Assembly: GCA_963978545.1 (NCBI GenBank)
Contig: OZ021722.1
Location: 110,269,442-110,333,441 of the forward strand
Direction of reading: 5' to 3'
Source: Linyphia triangularis
Lineage: Eukaryota > Arthropoda > Arachnida > Araneae > Linyphiidae
Length of the DNA: 64,000 nt
Positions 9,936 through 22,016 of this stretch are shown here, piece by piece. The position numbers and the translations under genes were made by a program. Each line of letters begins with the position of its first letter. The stretch's first letter is position 1. The notes beneath the pieces were generated by a model. It saw nothing but the letters and a program-made list of their open reading frames with translations. It searched no databases and was not told the origin of the DNA.

Positions 9936-10424
9936 CTTACTTCAGACTTATCAGTTTTTACCCATGTTCTATTATCCAGATACCAAGCTCAATTCAAACA
10001 TATTTCATTTGGCAATATTTATCGACTGTAGATGGAGTCTTGTCATTTATGTGTAGATTGGCTCTGGAAATCACTTTTACCCATTCCTTGCGTTGATCCT
10101 GATCCAAGGGGAATTCTTGAAATTTAACATCTGCTCTCTTTCTAAAACATGAAGTACAGCGTGGAACACAACAGTTTACCATGTTTGGTTTTAGTTGATA
10201 ATGAAATAAATTAATAAATCTATGAGGATGACATCAATTCTATTTGCAAAAAATTTTAGAAGTTAAAAAATTAATTTAAAAAGTGCGATGAAAAATGTTT
10301 AGAATGCCAGTAAATAAAATATAGGTATTTAATGCATGTTTTTGAACTTCAAAAGCGAATTTCTCAAAATGCCGTTTTTTAATGTTTGGGGGGCACATAG
10401 CTTAAAATATTTTTGACATAAATG

Positions 10425-10555
10425 CTTGAAATCTTTTATACATGTGTCTTTAATGTATTTAAGTACTTGAAATCTTTTATACATGTGTCTTTAATGTATT
10501 TAAGTACTTGAAATCTTTTATACATGTGTCTTTAATGTATTTAAGTACTTGAACG
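10425..10555 (+). repeat. Three-copy tandem repeat, 41-bp unit
   Basis: Units starting CTTGAAATCTTTTATACATG at 10425, 10466 and 10507 are almost identical, with a partial fourth at 10548. Confidence 0.95.
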
Positions 10556-10715
10556 CGAGGAATAACTGGGAAGTAGCATACTTTAAAAAAAAAAAATAAT
10601 AATAATCAGTCTAAAATTTTAACAATTTCTTTAAACACATTTTTAGAAAGTCATAATTATTTCAATTCTCAAAATATAATAAAAATCTCGAATTAAATTA
10701 TTCAAAAGTATCCAA

Positions 10716-10896
10716 TGCCGACCAAACGGTATAGTGGTTAGCGTGCTAGCTTCTAGACCTCGAGGTGCGCGTTCTGAGTCCCGTGTTTGGCATGTGTGTT
10801 TGTAAATGTATGTTGGCTTGTCTAATGACGAATGTTTCGCCGCATTATAGCCCTCGTGTTGCTGACGGCGCCAGATAAATCTGAAAACAACCAACC
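10716..10896 (+). mobile_element. SINE-A
   Basis: Full-length copy with head, body and CCAACC tail. AAAGTATCCAA occurs at 10705-10715 and 10897-10907 as the target duplication. Box B is damaged (GTTCTGAGTCC). Confidence 0.93.
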
Positions 10897-11021
10897 AAAG
10901 TATCCAAATACTATACTGTGAAAGTTTTATAATGATTGAAGTCTCGGTTATTAAATGAGATGCCCCCAAAGTTGTCGAATTTAATATGGGCTCCTGTGGA
11001 GGTGGCAGACCCCTTAAAACA

Positions 11022-11045
11022 TCCCCCCCCCCCTCCCCCTCCCCA
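11022..11045 (+). repeat. C-rich tract
   Basis: CCCCCCCCCCCC-TCCCCCT-CCCC. Simple sequence next to SINE-A. Confidence 0.9.
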
Positions 11046-11879
11046 TCATTCATGTTACTCCTGAATTGTTGGAGAGAAAGATTATTTCCTGTCTTAAATA
11101 CGTTTTAAAATTTTCTCTTCAACTCTTTTTCGTGTCTTTTCAGTTTTGTTTTTCGAATTAAATTTGGAAGAGAAGAATATGTGTTAGAGATGGTATGGTT
11201 GTTGATCTAAAGAAACTAATTTAAATTTTAATCGTTTATCTGTATCATATTTATCTTCTTGGTAGTTCAGAGCATTCAAAGAAGGATGAGGAAATTTTTC
11301 AAAGTTAAATTTATTCAAAAAGTACTGTAATTAAGAAAATAATGTTTCTTTAAACAAATAGAACATAATGAGATGAAATTAAAATTAGGTTTATATCTTA
11401 TAATATAAATAAATAATACGATTGTTTTTATTTTGAGCCTATCTTAATATGTTTCGCATATCATTCACATTTAAAATTTTAATTTTGAATGTTTTAAACA
11501 TCATTTTTGCTTAATTAAAATATATAGATATAAAAGGCTACAAAAATGGATTCAAATATAAATACTTCAATGCAAAAACTTAATTATCGAAATAATTTCT
11601 AACTGAAATCGACATGTTTGGAGAACATTTCAATTAAAAGTTTTGATTAAATGGAATATATTTAGAAAAGATGTTTAGAAATATATTTAAATTAATTATT
11701 TGTTATTCACTTGGCAGGAATTTCTATGTATGTTATAAAAAATTAATGAAAATGATAGGAAGTTAGCCAAGTAAACTTTATATGATTTGCTTATATTTTT
11801 GAGAAGCGCATTTTTAATTAAAATCTACTTACGATACCTTTATACATTTTAAGTTATGTTATTAAAAGAAAAGGCTCAG
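11046..11879. other. AT-rich stretch, no feature
   Basis: Very AT-rich (many TTTAAATT and TAATAT runs), no frames or repeats recognised. Confidence 0.6.
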
Positions 11880-12097
11880 TTTTACCGTACGAGACGCCTT
11901 GGCGCGGTTTTTCACATTTGGCGATAAATGCTCTAAAATGACAAACCCTGCAGCAAATTCACTTTTTGACAATCATATTGCGGAAAGAATCTGAAGGCGA
12001 TTTTGACGCCATTTTGGATTTCGCGATACAGCCAAGTGACGTCATTTTCAATTAGGCGATTTTTTGAAAAGTCGCCAAGGGGTATCGAACAGTAAAT
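11880..12097. mobile_element. Small MITE with 45-bp inverted ends
   Basis: TTTTACCGTACGAGACGCCT at the left pairs with the complement of GTATCGAACAGTAAA at the right, and CCTTGGCG pairs with CGCCAAGG. The interior has TGACGTCATTTTCAATTAGG. No coding. Confidence 0.6.
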
Positions 12098-12117
12098 TTT
12101 AACCAAAGAAAATAATA

Positions 12118-12640
12118 TAACAAAAAAAAAAAGTTTTAATATAAATCATTTATAAGCATTGACCATTTTTATATTCATTAACAAAGCGCCGTTTCTGATG
12201 ACAGCATCTAATTTTAAATATTACAAACATCTCTATCAGCAAAATATAAGGGAAACTACTTTTCAAAATTTATTCATTAAAAATGAATGTGAATTTATGC
12301 ACTCACGTCCAAATATATGTATTTATTCTGATTAAAACAATTTTATCATTTATTTATTAAAACACTTTTGGCAACAGGAAAGAGTTCCATCAATGATCGG
12401 TTAAATGCTATTTCAGTGTAATTTGATGACGGCAAGTTGGTTTATTAGTATTCCGTAAAAGTAACCTTTTAGTGACGGTGACATCCGACAAAATTTGATA
12501 GAATGCATTGTCGTCGACATCGATTCTATCTGCAAAGTTTCAATCCGATTGGTTGATGCCAAAGGGTTTTATTAGGCCTTCGCAGATTTTCGACAAACGT
12601 ACACACAAAAGAGAAGTTAAAAAAACATTCATTCAGAAAA
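12118..12640 (-). repeat. Dispersed repeat R, copy 2
   Basis: Same block order as copy 1 (GCATCTAATTTTAAATATTA, GGCAACAGGAAAGAGTT, AGTTTCAATCCGATTGG). Confidence 0.7.
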
Positions 12641-14518
12641 TTATTGAACACATCCTAACTTGGCTTTTTATTTTAAATTAATAACTTCTTTTTATCAGTC
12701 AAATAAATACGGGGAAAAGTGATATAACTCAAAGTTATTCATTTTGAGTTATGATGTAGGCAGAGTCCCATGCTGCATTGACTTGAAGCTGAAAGAATGA
12801 CACATTTCAAATTGAAACTCGACTTGTGTTATTCTTTCATGAAATCTGTGTCTTTGTCCACACTTCAGCTAAAAAAAATATAGAGTTGTGTCTCATTAAA
12901 AATACACGCGCAACATCGAACATGGCGCCTTTTGTCCATGATGTTTTTATGGTCATTAGAGAATACAAAATATCGTGATACTTAGAATATGCACGATGTT
13001 TCTAAAATATCTGGCAAAAATGCAAAAGTAATTAGAAGAGAGATAATTCAGCAGATTTTGTAATGGAATGTGAGTGAGCAAAAGATGCGATGAGATGTAA
13101 GTGAGGATGTTTAGATCGCAGATAAAAGCAATTCGCTCTCTTATCATACTCCTTTACATCGCGCACCGCATGATACATAACTCTTATTTTCCTACTACTT
13201 ATTTAAAATGTATGGCTTTCTTCTCCCCGGACACATTGAGTATGATCTACAAAAGCCCCATTAAGTTTCAGGAAGATCCATCTAACCAGACTGCCAGTTG
13301 CTACTGGAAATGTGCGTGAAACGTCTGGCGTATTTTCCAATGTCCAACAATCCATATCTTAACCATTGTTTGTTTCTTTTGACTTTAAATCTCTTTCTGA
13401 CTTACCTGTTGTTCATATCTTCCTTACGTGCTAGTACTGGCACGTGCCATTTCAGAACACATTCCATTAAACATGTGTTGTTTTTTGATCCGCTCTACCT
13501 GCCATTAGATTTTCACCACATACTTTAGAAACGCACTGTATTTTGGAGTAAATTATAAATATCACAATGTTAGCTTTACAAATGTTAGAGAAAAGAATCC
13601 TGCATAAAATAATACTAATAATTGCGATGATACTAAAACATGATATAAACTGATTATAATCAGAACGTGATCTTCGTTGGTGGCAGTACGTTAGTTATTA
13701 ACTGGGCGTGTACAAATAGACAATGCTCTTACAAAAGAAGTTTAAAATGGAACATGATATAGTACGTCCACCGATCCTGCGAATCTCTATCTTTAACTTA
13801 ATCCACTATTACTTATTGCTTATTCCAATATCGTACTAAATTTCGCGAGCATATCGCATCGATTCGATTGGGTCCATTTCAATCAGCATAAAGATCTCAA
13901 ATGAGCAATTAGTTGTAGGTTCACTCTTTTGAAGGAAGAACTATTACCATTTACCGATTTGGAATTTATTCCACCCATCCTTTTCTATCTGAATTATTCA
14001 ATCTCCTCTTTTAAGTGTACAACAAAGCGATTGTTGTACCTCGCCTCTATAAGGATTGAAAAGATCAAACTCCTTAATTTTCTACTTGGAGCCTCGACAT
14101 TAACTTAATGCGGAAACTCATTATTCCCATGATTCGGATATTTATCGGCCATTCATTTCAATTTCCGGAATAATGAAAGTCTCTGAATTCGAGTCTAATT
14201 TGAATGGTGCGATGGAATACTAATTTTTCCAGTTTTAAATCTATATATATATTTAGTTTTTTCCCTCTTCTATGTCCTTTTAAATTAGTTCTGAACAATT
14301 TCATTTGCATGGATGGTATTTTAATATGGATGTTTAAAGAATTACGTTCCAGCAACATTGCGACCACTTTAATAGTTCGATATGGAACATGAAATTGTTG
14401 TTAAGTATACTACAGCCCGACTTTTTAATGATTAAAATTTAACCATGAAAAGTACTTTAATGTTGACATACTAGAGTATATTATGAGATTATTCTTCAAT
14501 TTTCCCTTCTCTTGAAAC
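12641..14518. other. Apparently single-copy stretch, no gene recognised
   Basis: About 1.9 kb with moderately balanced composition and only short open frames (60-76 codons) lacking start context or domains. It matches none of the repeat families here, so it may be intron or regulatory DNA. Confidence 0.55.
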
Positions 14519-15825
14519 AATTAGTCGACTGAGTCTATTTGTCCAAATCGTATAGTCGACTGAGTCTATTTGTCCAAATCGTATAGTCGACTGAGACTAT
14601 TTGTCCCAATCGTGTAGTCGACTGAGTGTATTTGTCCCAATCACATAGTCGACTGAGTCTATTTGTCCCAATCATATAGTCGACTTAGACTATTTGTCCC
14701 AATCGTATAGTCGACTGAGTCTATTTGTCCCAATCGTATAGTCGACTGAGACTATTTGTCCCAATCGTATAGTCGACTTAGACTATTTGTCCCAATCGTA
14801 TAGTCGACTGAGTCTATTTGTCCCAATCGTATAGTCGACTGAGTCTATTTGTCTCAATCGTATAGTCGACTGAGTCTATTTGTCCCAATCGTATAGTCGA
14901 CTGAGTCTATTTGTCCCAATCGTATAGTCGACTGAGTATATTTGTCTCAATCGTATAGTCGACTGAGTCTATTTGTCTCAATCGTATAGTCGACTGAGTC
15001 TATTTGTCCCAATCGTATAGTCGACTGAGTCTATTTGTCCCAATCGTATAGTCGACTGAGTATATTTGTCTCAATCGTATAGTCGACTGAGTCTATTTGT
15101 CCCAATCATATAGTCGACTTAGACTATTTGTCCCAATCGTATAGTCGACTGAGTCTATTTGTCCCAATCGTATAGTCGACTGAGACTATTTGTCCCAATC
15201 GTATAGTCGACTGAGTATATTTGTCTCAATCGTATAGTCGACTGAGTCTATTTGTCTCAATCGTATAGTCGACTGAGTCTATTTGTCCCAATCGTATAGT
15301 CGACTGAGTCTATTTGTCCCAATCGTATAGTCGACTGAGTATATTTGTCTCAATCGTATAGTCGACTGAGTCTATTTGTCCCAATCATATAGTCGACTTA
15401 GACTATTTGTCCCAATCGTATAGTCGACTGAGTCTATTTGTCCCAATCGTATAGTCGACTGAGACTATTTGTCCCAATCGTATAGTCGACTTAGACTATT
15501 TGTCCCAATCGTATAGTCGACTGAGTCTATTTGTCCCAATCGTATAGTCGACTGAGTCTATTTGTCTCAATCGTATAGTCGACTGAGTCTATTTGTCCCA
15601 ATCGTATAGTCGACTGAGTCTATTTGTCCCAATCGTATAGTCGACTGAGTATATTTGTCTCAATCGTATAGTCGACTGAGTCTATTTGTCTCAATCGTAT
15701 AGTCGACTGAGTCTATTTGTCCCAATCGTATAGTCGACTGAGTCTATTTGTCCCAATCGTATAGTCGACTGAGTATATTTGTCTCAATCGTATAGTCGAC
15801 TGAGACTATTTGTTTCAATCGTGCA
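14519..15825 (+). repeat. 31-bp satellite array, 42 units
   Basis: GTCGACTGAGTCTATTTGTC plus CCAATCGTATA, unit starts every 31 bp from 14524 to 15795. Each unit holds the palindrome AGTCGACT (a SalI site). Diagnostic variants (GTCGACTTAGAC, GAGTATA, TGTCTCAATC, CCAATCATATA) form a higher-order pattern: units 5-18 recur exactly as units 28-41, and units 19-27 are the same block with five units missing. The first and last units are the most diverged. Not a CRISPR: no spacers. Confidence 0.97.
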
Positions 15826-16160
15826 GAATGTTCCCACCTCTGAATTTTCCGTAGAAATACGATAAAAACGAAAAAAGTTGAAAAACGAGTACCATGAACA
15901 CAGAGCTCTCTGCCCTTGAGCATCGCCCATCAACGATTGAATTTTTTTCTGTTTCACGCACAAGAAAGCACAATGTAATCTCAATCGAATAACATCGTCA
16001 ATTTTGCCATGTTGGCGGGTTTTTTTTGTTGTTGTTTTTTACAAAAGTTGCAATTTTTATTTAAATGAGTGAAAATATTAAAACGGTAAATAACACAATA
16101 AATGTTAATGCAATGACCGATATTATAGTATAATTGAAAGTTGTGAGGTGTGTTAAGTTT
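15826..16160 (+). mobile_element. Helitron2-like 3' half after the satellite
   Basis: CCCACCTCTGAATTTTCC and the CCCTTGAGCATCGCCCATCA block match the 3' half of the family, ending near TATAATTGAAAGTTGTGAGG. The terminus is degraded. The satellite at 14519-15825 abuts it on the left. Confidence 0.6.
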
Positions 16161-16894
16161 TGAAAGTTAGTGAGAAAATAAATACGTAAATTAAGAGCAT
16201 TTAACTATTTTTTTTATGGTAATTTGTATAAAATATTATAAACTTTCATTTTATAATTAAAAAATCCTAGCTAAATTCGAGAAGCTTGCATACCAGTTAA
16301 CAATTTCTTAGCACAACAACCCTGGTGTTACAACATTTTAAATACAAGAAAAGAAAATTCTTGTAATACCTAATATGGCGTTAATTTTTTTTACTACACA
16401 ACCTTTTTCCTAGATCAAGTTCTCTACCCGATTTTGTTATATGGAAGTCCTAGTAAGGATCATTCCCTATACTCGCTATGTTGCAATCTTCCAACCCAGT
16501 GCATTTAGAAACTTCTTTCTTATACCACCTAGTAAAAAGAAATCAGTTGGGCCAGCACTGGGTGACTAACTGTGGCCATCACCTGAACTACTGGGCCATC
16601 GGCGGATGGCCTTTGCTTTTCAGTGCATAAAAATGACCATCTGGCCTACACTAGGGCCAGCAGTAATTTAACTGATGAAGGCAGCATCGTGTAAACAGTG
16701 TCACAGAACAGGCTTGCCTAAAAAATTGGCTTGCCATTAGCGAGCCAGCACTGGTTTAATTGAGGCTAACCTTATTCATATGGCGGTAGTGCACTAGATG
16801 AAATCGAAACAAAACTAACAGTGAAGAGAATGTGTTCTCTCTTAAAAACCAACACTTCGTAAAGATCAATTGAAAACAGAAACAAAAATTAAAC

Positions 16895-16970
16895 TCAGTC
16901 GCTTGGTCCGAGAATCGAACCGTGGACTTGTAGCGTGTCTGCTCAAAGTGCTACCACTTCGCTACTAGGC
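16895..16970 (-). other. tRNA-like sequence inside the long-TIR element
   Basis: The minus strand has GTAGCGAAGTGGTAGC (box A-like) and GGTTCGATTCTCGG (box B-like) about 30 bases apart. The acceptor stem has at least two mismatches, so it is probably a SINE head or tRNA relic, not a tRNA gene. Confidence 0.5.
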
Positions 16971-17034
16971 TTGGAAAACAGAAACAACAGAATTTTATTT
17001 ACCTTCTTTCTTTCGTCAAAACTAAATTTCACTC

Positions 17035-17480
17035 GGTATCGCATCTTCAATACGTTCTCTTTCAACTGTTCAACATGGCGTCTATAAACAAGTGTAGTTC
17101 GTGCATGAGCAAAAGGCATCTCTTCCAATCCGTTGGGGGTGAGATCGGTATCGCATCTTCAATACGTTCTCTTTCAACTGTTCAACATGGCGTCTATAAA
17201 CAAGTGTAGTTCGTGCATGAGCAAAAGGCATCTCTTCCAATCCGTTGGGGGTGAGATCGGTATCGCATCTTCAATACGTTCTCTTTCAACTGTTCAACAT
17301 GGCGTCTATAAACAAGTGTAGTTCGTGCATGAGCAAAAGGCATCTCTTCCAATCCGTTGGGGGTGAGATCGGTATCGCATCTTCAATACGTTCTCTTTCA
17401 ACTGTTCAACATGGCGTCTATAAACAAGTGTAGTTCGTGCATGAGCAAAAGGCATCTCTTCCAATCCGTTGGGGGTGAGA
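17035..17480 (+). repeat. 112-bp tandem repeat, four units
   Basis: Near-identical units start at 17035, 17147, 17259 and 17371 (GGTATCGCATCTTCAATACG to CGTTGGGGGTGAGATC). Each contains ATGGCGTCTATAAACAAG, but the period is not a multiple of three, so it is not a repeat protein. It lies within the long-TIR element 16443-17987. Confidence 0.95.
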
Positions 17481-17993
17481 ATATTAATGGGTTATTTCTG
17501 GCAACTCACTGCTGGTTCGTTGACGTATGGCCATAAATAAATAGAATGCTGACTAGCCAGAAATGGGCCTCCATTTTGTCAATGTTAGCAAACGCTGCCT
17601 ACTCTTATCCACCACTGCCAGCATCCAATCGTAAAGCGGCCAGCATTAGCGTTTATACTGGGCACCTTGACATTTTGGTGAGTAGGTAGGAAAATGATGA
17701 CATTAATTAAAAACTCAAAAATAGCGTCTAATATATTTTATCTTATATTTAAATTCCTCAAGTCAATGCATATCCAGTGGCTTCACCAGGTTTTGTCTTT
17801 TGCTATTTTAATTTTTACTTATAATAGATAGACATTAAATGTAAACAATTTATGTCATTTCATTGAGTGATCTTTTTCGTACTTACTCACCTAATGTGAA
17901 GATTTTGTACAAAGTAGATTCTAAATGGACTGGGGCTGGAAGATTAAAACATAACGAATATAGGGAATAACCCTCACTAGGATTTCCTCGTAA

Positions 17994-18485
17994 CATGTTG
18001 AGCGCCACGCGAATTCTAAGGAATTCTCTTTCAGGCCACGCGCCTCCTAGAAGCGCTGGTTTTGCGATATAGCAATGAGAAGCGCACTACTAACAAATTG
18101 AAATTTACTCGATACAGTTGAGTAAATATATTCGGGCCATTGTTTCTTATCGCAGTAGAAGATATTTACGTTTAGAATGAAATGCTTATAGGTATTCATT
18201 CCACACGTTTACGCAGCGACCTCGGACTTAGGCAGGCAAATTTTCACAAGGGCATTTTTGGAAATATATTGTATATTTATAATATTTTTATGTATTAAAA
18301 TATCAATAGTACTTCAAAAACTAAGACTTCCTGCACTTTAAACCTTTAAAAAGTATTAAGAAAGGCACTAAGTCAAATTATAGGTGTGGGAAAAACAACA
18401 GCGTACTGTCAGCCACCGGCGGGTGACCCAACCCAAACGGAAAGTTCAGTGTCAGCCACCGGCGGCTGACGTGGCACTCAACGTG
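17994..18485. mobile_element. TTAA-type element with hairpin motifs
   Basis: The right end GTGGCACTCAACGTG precedes TTAA (18486-18489). The left end CATGTTGAGCGCCACG is its imperfect complement, with a decayed TTAA. The hairpin GTCAGCCACCGGCGGCTGAC lies inside the right end. A diverged repeat of this end (CGATGGCTGACGTGGCACCC) ends at about 18660. Confidence 0.5.
18210..18405 (+). repeat. Dispersed repeat V, copy 1
   Basis: GACCTCGGACTTAGG through ATCAATAGTACTTCAAA and TTCCTGCACTTTAAA, shared with 23945-24170 and 40145-40225. Nature unknown. Confidence 0.6.
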
Positions 18486-18699
18486 TTAATGATATAATCC
18501 TGTAATGAATAAACATTAAGTAAATTTTAAGTAATTGCTTAAAACAATGTAATTTTTTTAGTTTTATATCATATTTTACACTGTCGGCCACCGATGGCTG
18601 ACGCAGCCTACACGGAAAGTTCAGTGTCAGCCACCGATGGCTGACGTGGCACCCAACGTGTTTAACAGTTAAGACAACACTCACAGCAAATCTCGCCAA

Positions 18700-19390
18700 A
18701 AAAGAGTCACTGTAGACACTGCTAGTATGTCTTTGAATTACAAACCAATTCTTTCTAATTTACTTAGGAACACCTACTGTGAGGCAGTGTAAAAGACGTA
18801 CACAGGAGAGAGATTTACAACCGAGCAGTTAAATTTAAACGAGTAATTTTATTTGCTTTCATACGCTGAGCACGACACATAAAGGGTGTTAAACCTCAAC
18901 CACGATTAAAAAGATAAGAGCCATGAAGGTGATTCAAACCGAAGATAAGTTATATATGTAGACTAGTATTCCTTACGTTTCAATTAATTGAAATGCGAGT
19001 GTGTGCTCGGAGTAGTTACGCATTCGGAACGTTGTAATTCCTGAGGTCTGTATAAGTGTTTGTGATTGGGTACAGAAATATCACGCTTGCTAGGTGGCGA
19101 ATCAGCAGACAGGATCAGTGTTCCGTAATGGTGGTGTTATGACCAAGATTTAAACACCCGGTTGTTAAATGGGGTTGATGTATGTCTTTCGTGATTGCTA
19201 CAGTTTGGATTAGTTATAGCAATAATGTTACAGCGTTTGAGATGATGTTGATAACTGAGAGGTGGTTGCGGAGATGTCACGTAATTCAGAATCCACATAA
19301 TTTGGTTTACTTTATGAAACAAGATGGGATATAGTATACTTTAAAACAAGAGTACTTACAAATAAATAGGATGCAGTTATCTCGTAAATA
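18700..19390. other. No feature recognised
   Basis: Balanced composition, no frame above 62 codons, no repeat match. Confidence 0.55.
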
Positions 19391-19477
19391 AATTTGGTTG
19401 TTATGATAGCTCAGAAAACAAATATTTCTTCTATGAGTAAGAAACTTTTTTTGAATCTTTGTACTAACTTCGTTTTT

Positions 19478-19524
19478 GTATGTATGTATGTATGTATGTA
19501 TGTATGTATGTATGCATGCATGTA
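19478..19524 (+). repeat. (TATG)n microsatellite
   Basis: About nine TATG units degrading to GCATGCATGTACG and then (TTTG)n. Confidence 0.97.
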
Positions 19525-19579
19525 CGTTTGTTTGTTTGTCGATGGGAGTGGAATCTGCGGAGGCCTAATTAACCCTCTT

Positions 19580-19870
19580 GCCGTCATCCAATCGGGCTGA
19601 AACTTGGCAGATAGGTTTGAGATGTCGATGATAATGCATTCTATCAGATTTTGGAGATGTTACTGTCGGTACAAGGTAACTTTTATGGAATACTAATAAA
19701 CCAACCTGACGTCATTCAATTGCATTAAATTCTGACAATTGTAGAATCTCTTTCCGGTAGACAATTTTTTATTTTTTTTTAATAAATAAGTAATAAAATT
19801 ACTTCAATCAGAATAAATAAATGATATTTGGATGGCGTTCACGTTAATTTTTAATAAATAAAAATTCTTC
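19580..19870 (+). repeat. Dispersed repeat R, partial copy
   Basis: Starts CCGTCATCCAATCGGGCTGA and continues to about 19870, where the Helitron2-like copy begins. Confidence 0.65.
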
Positions 19871-19879
19871 TACAAGTTT

Positions 19880-20442
19880 TATAAAAAAAAAATACTCTCA
19901 GCCAAAGTGATGATTTTGGCGATATACTTTTCGATAATCCTCATATTATTCTTTATTATAAGTGAAACTGATGAGGTATGCTCAAGGAAAGAGTACTCTG
20001 TGTAGAAGGCATTCGTTTTTCAACTTTTTACGCCATTAAAACATTTTTACGGGAATTTCGGAGGTGGGGGGGGGGGGTGTAGAATACTTTAAGAGGCATT
20101 ACCACAGTGAATTTGATCAAAATCGTTAGAGCCGTTTCTTAGCAATCATGGAAAAACATGATATTTTCAATGGAAGCTACCTTATGCGCAAGCGCGATTT
20201 TGACAAATACCTTAAGGGTAGGTACCATGGTCACCACCAACCCGCATACCAAATTTGAACATAGTATGTCAATTTGATAAGGAGTTATGCTGACCACAGA
20301 CACACATATACACAGACAGACATTTTTTCTAGATCACTCTTTTGAGATTCGGATGTTCCAAAACCTGGAGAAATGCAAAAAAAAAATCTGAACGAATGCC
20401 ATACTTTAATTACCTTATGTACACATATGGGTAATTGAAAGT
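19880..20442 (-). mobile_element. Helitron2-like element, 3'-truncated, minus
   Basis: Reading on minus from 20442, ACTTTCAATTACCCATATG follows T5. The interior is collinear with other copies down to the GGCGATATAC block at about 19920, where it meets repeat R. The 3' terminus is missing. Confidence 0.7.
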
Positions 20443-21085
20443 AAAAACGTTAAGTTTCGGCTTTGTGAACGACATGCAGGTGCAAGCCTTTACGAGTTTT
20501 GCGATTTCGGCTGTACTTGTAATTTCGTTGTACTGATTGGCTGGTGTGTGGGATGTGTGGGTGTGGTAGAAAAGAGTATTTCTTAGAATTTTCTCCACCA
20601 AAAGAAATAGTTTCCGTGATAAGTTTACATACGTGGTTTCTTGTTACTTCTTAAGTTAATTCCAAAACTTATGATTGAACCATTTTGAAACATGGAGACC
20701 CGTTATAAGTAAGTTAAATAAGTGTTATTTTTTTCTATTTTCTTTCTCATATCATTTTGTAAATATTGAAAGGAAACTTTGAGTACGGTTTGAGTGCTAG
20801 GTCCGAGGTAGCACCATTAAATCGTGAAACTAAGCATCAAATGTTGCTTGCAGCTAAATGGGAACTAATTTTTGGTACAAAGTGAATTCAAATTTTTTAC
20901 CGAACGATAATTCCAATCTCATCCATTTGGAATGAATTTTATGATGGCAAATTTCTCAAGTCAGGTTGTCCCAAAAAGTATAAAAATTGGTTTAAAAGTG
21001 TACTTGTATTCATTGGCCACTCTCAAATAAATGTATTTTGTCTGAAAAGTCTTATGAATTTTAATTTGAATATATTTTTCTCCAG

Positions 21086-21273
21086 GTCGAAGACATAGGA
21101 CGAAGAGTCGTTGCGGTGGCGTTGTTAAGCAGAGTTGGTTGGAGCGCAATTGGGGTTTCTAACCGGCATTCACCATGACAATTCAATATGCAATGCCCTT
21201 GGAAATCCCAAATATGCCCAGCCCTGTCGACCAGCAACTTCCAGCCTGTGAAAGAAGACGAGTACATCAAATG
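21086..21273 (+). CDS. Candidate exon of an unknown gene (partly coding)
   Basis: A 188-bp segment is bounded by a pyrimidine-rich acceptor (TATTTTTCTCCAG, ending 21085) and a consensus donor (GTAGGTATG from 21274). Inside, an ATG at 21175 in excellent context (TTCACCATGACA) opens a 33-codon frame, MTIQYAMPLEIPNMPS...RRRVHQM, that reaches the donor with no stop. This would be a 5' leader plus start of the coding region. Upstream frames in the segment stop early, so coding likely begins at this ATG. Base composition is more balanced than the surrounding AT-rich DNA. No family recognised. A chance combination of signals remains possible. Confidence 0.35.
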
Positions 21274-22016
21274 GTAGGTATGAATCCTTTAACTAACAAC
21301 TAAACTAATACCATTTTATTTATGCAATGAACAAACTATAAGCAGGGGTCGAAACTTGCGGTTGCCCGGAGCAAACAGATTTTTAAAAGGGCGACTCAAC
21401 GAAAAATTTCAGCTGTCCTTCGGGCAACCAGAAATTCAATTTCTTTTTCATAAATGCGGGCTTTGTTTTGATAGTTAGAATAAGAGACAAGCTTACTTGA
21501 AGTGGAGAAACTACATGACGTCAGACTGTGAGATTTATAGTTTATTTTCTTTTCTTTAAAAAGGATCGTTTGGCAACATGGATAAAAGATCGTTTGGCAA
21601 CATGGATAAAAGTAATTTGGAATTTCTTGTGAATAAAATATACGTTTGTTCTATACACTACGTCTTAGTTTGTGTTATATATAATTAATAGGAATTATAC
21701 TTTTAATTATTACGTTTATATATTGAACACGCAGCACTTGATATCATTGAATAAGCTTCAACGATGAGTGAACCGGTTTTACTACACCCTGATTGATATG
21801 ATGTGTGGCCGAATACTCTTGTAGTATCCGCGGTTAAAAGGTAAAATGTTAATTAAACTTAAAACTCCTTATTTTCTTTTTGTTATCAACTTATATTTAT
21901 GAGCGCAGGTTATCAATATTACAATAAAAGTTGTGATTTGCCCGGAACTATATCTTTTATGCGGAAGGATCCATCCTACTGTGTATTCAGTGTGGCCTAG
22001 TAGGCCTCTAATATAT

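Larger units (their letters stand above)
16443..17987. mobile_element. Long-TIR element T, large copy
   Basis: Outer ends GGAAGTCCTAGTAAGGATCA and AACCCTCACTAGGATTTCC are inverted. Inner TIR parts CCCAGTGCATTTAGAAACT and TTTTGGTGAGTAGG pair with their complements near 17880-17960. The 1545-bp copy carries an extra central segment with GGGCCAGCACTGGG-like motifs, a tRNA-like sequence and the 112-bp array. No transposase found. Confidence 0.72.

Noticed and set aside
14519..15825. Regular 31-bp repeats that resemble a CRISPR array
   Set aside because: Units are contiguous with no unique spacers, and the host is a eukaryote. It is a satellite.
17133..17433. Repeated MGVRSVSHLQYVLFQ-type peptide
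   Set aside because: It is one frame of the 112-bp tandem repeat. The period is not a multiple of three, and each frame stops within two units.
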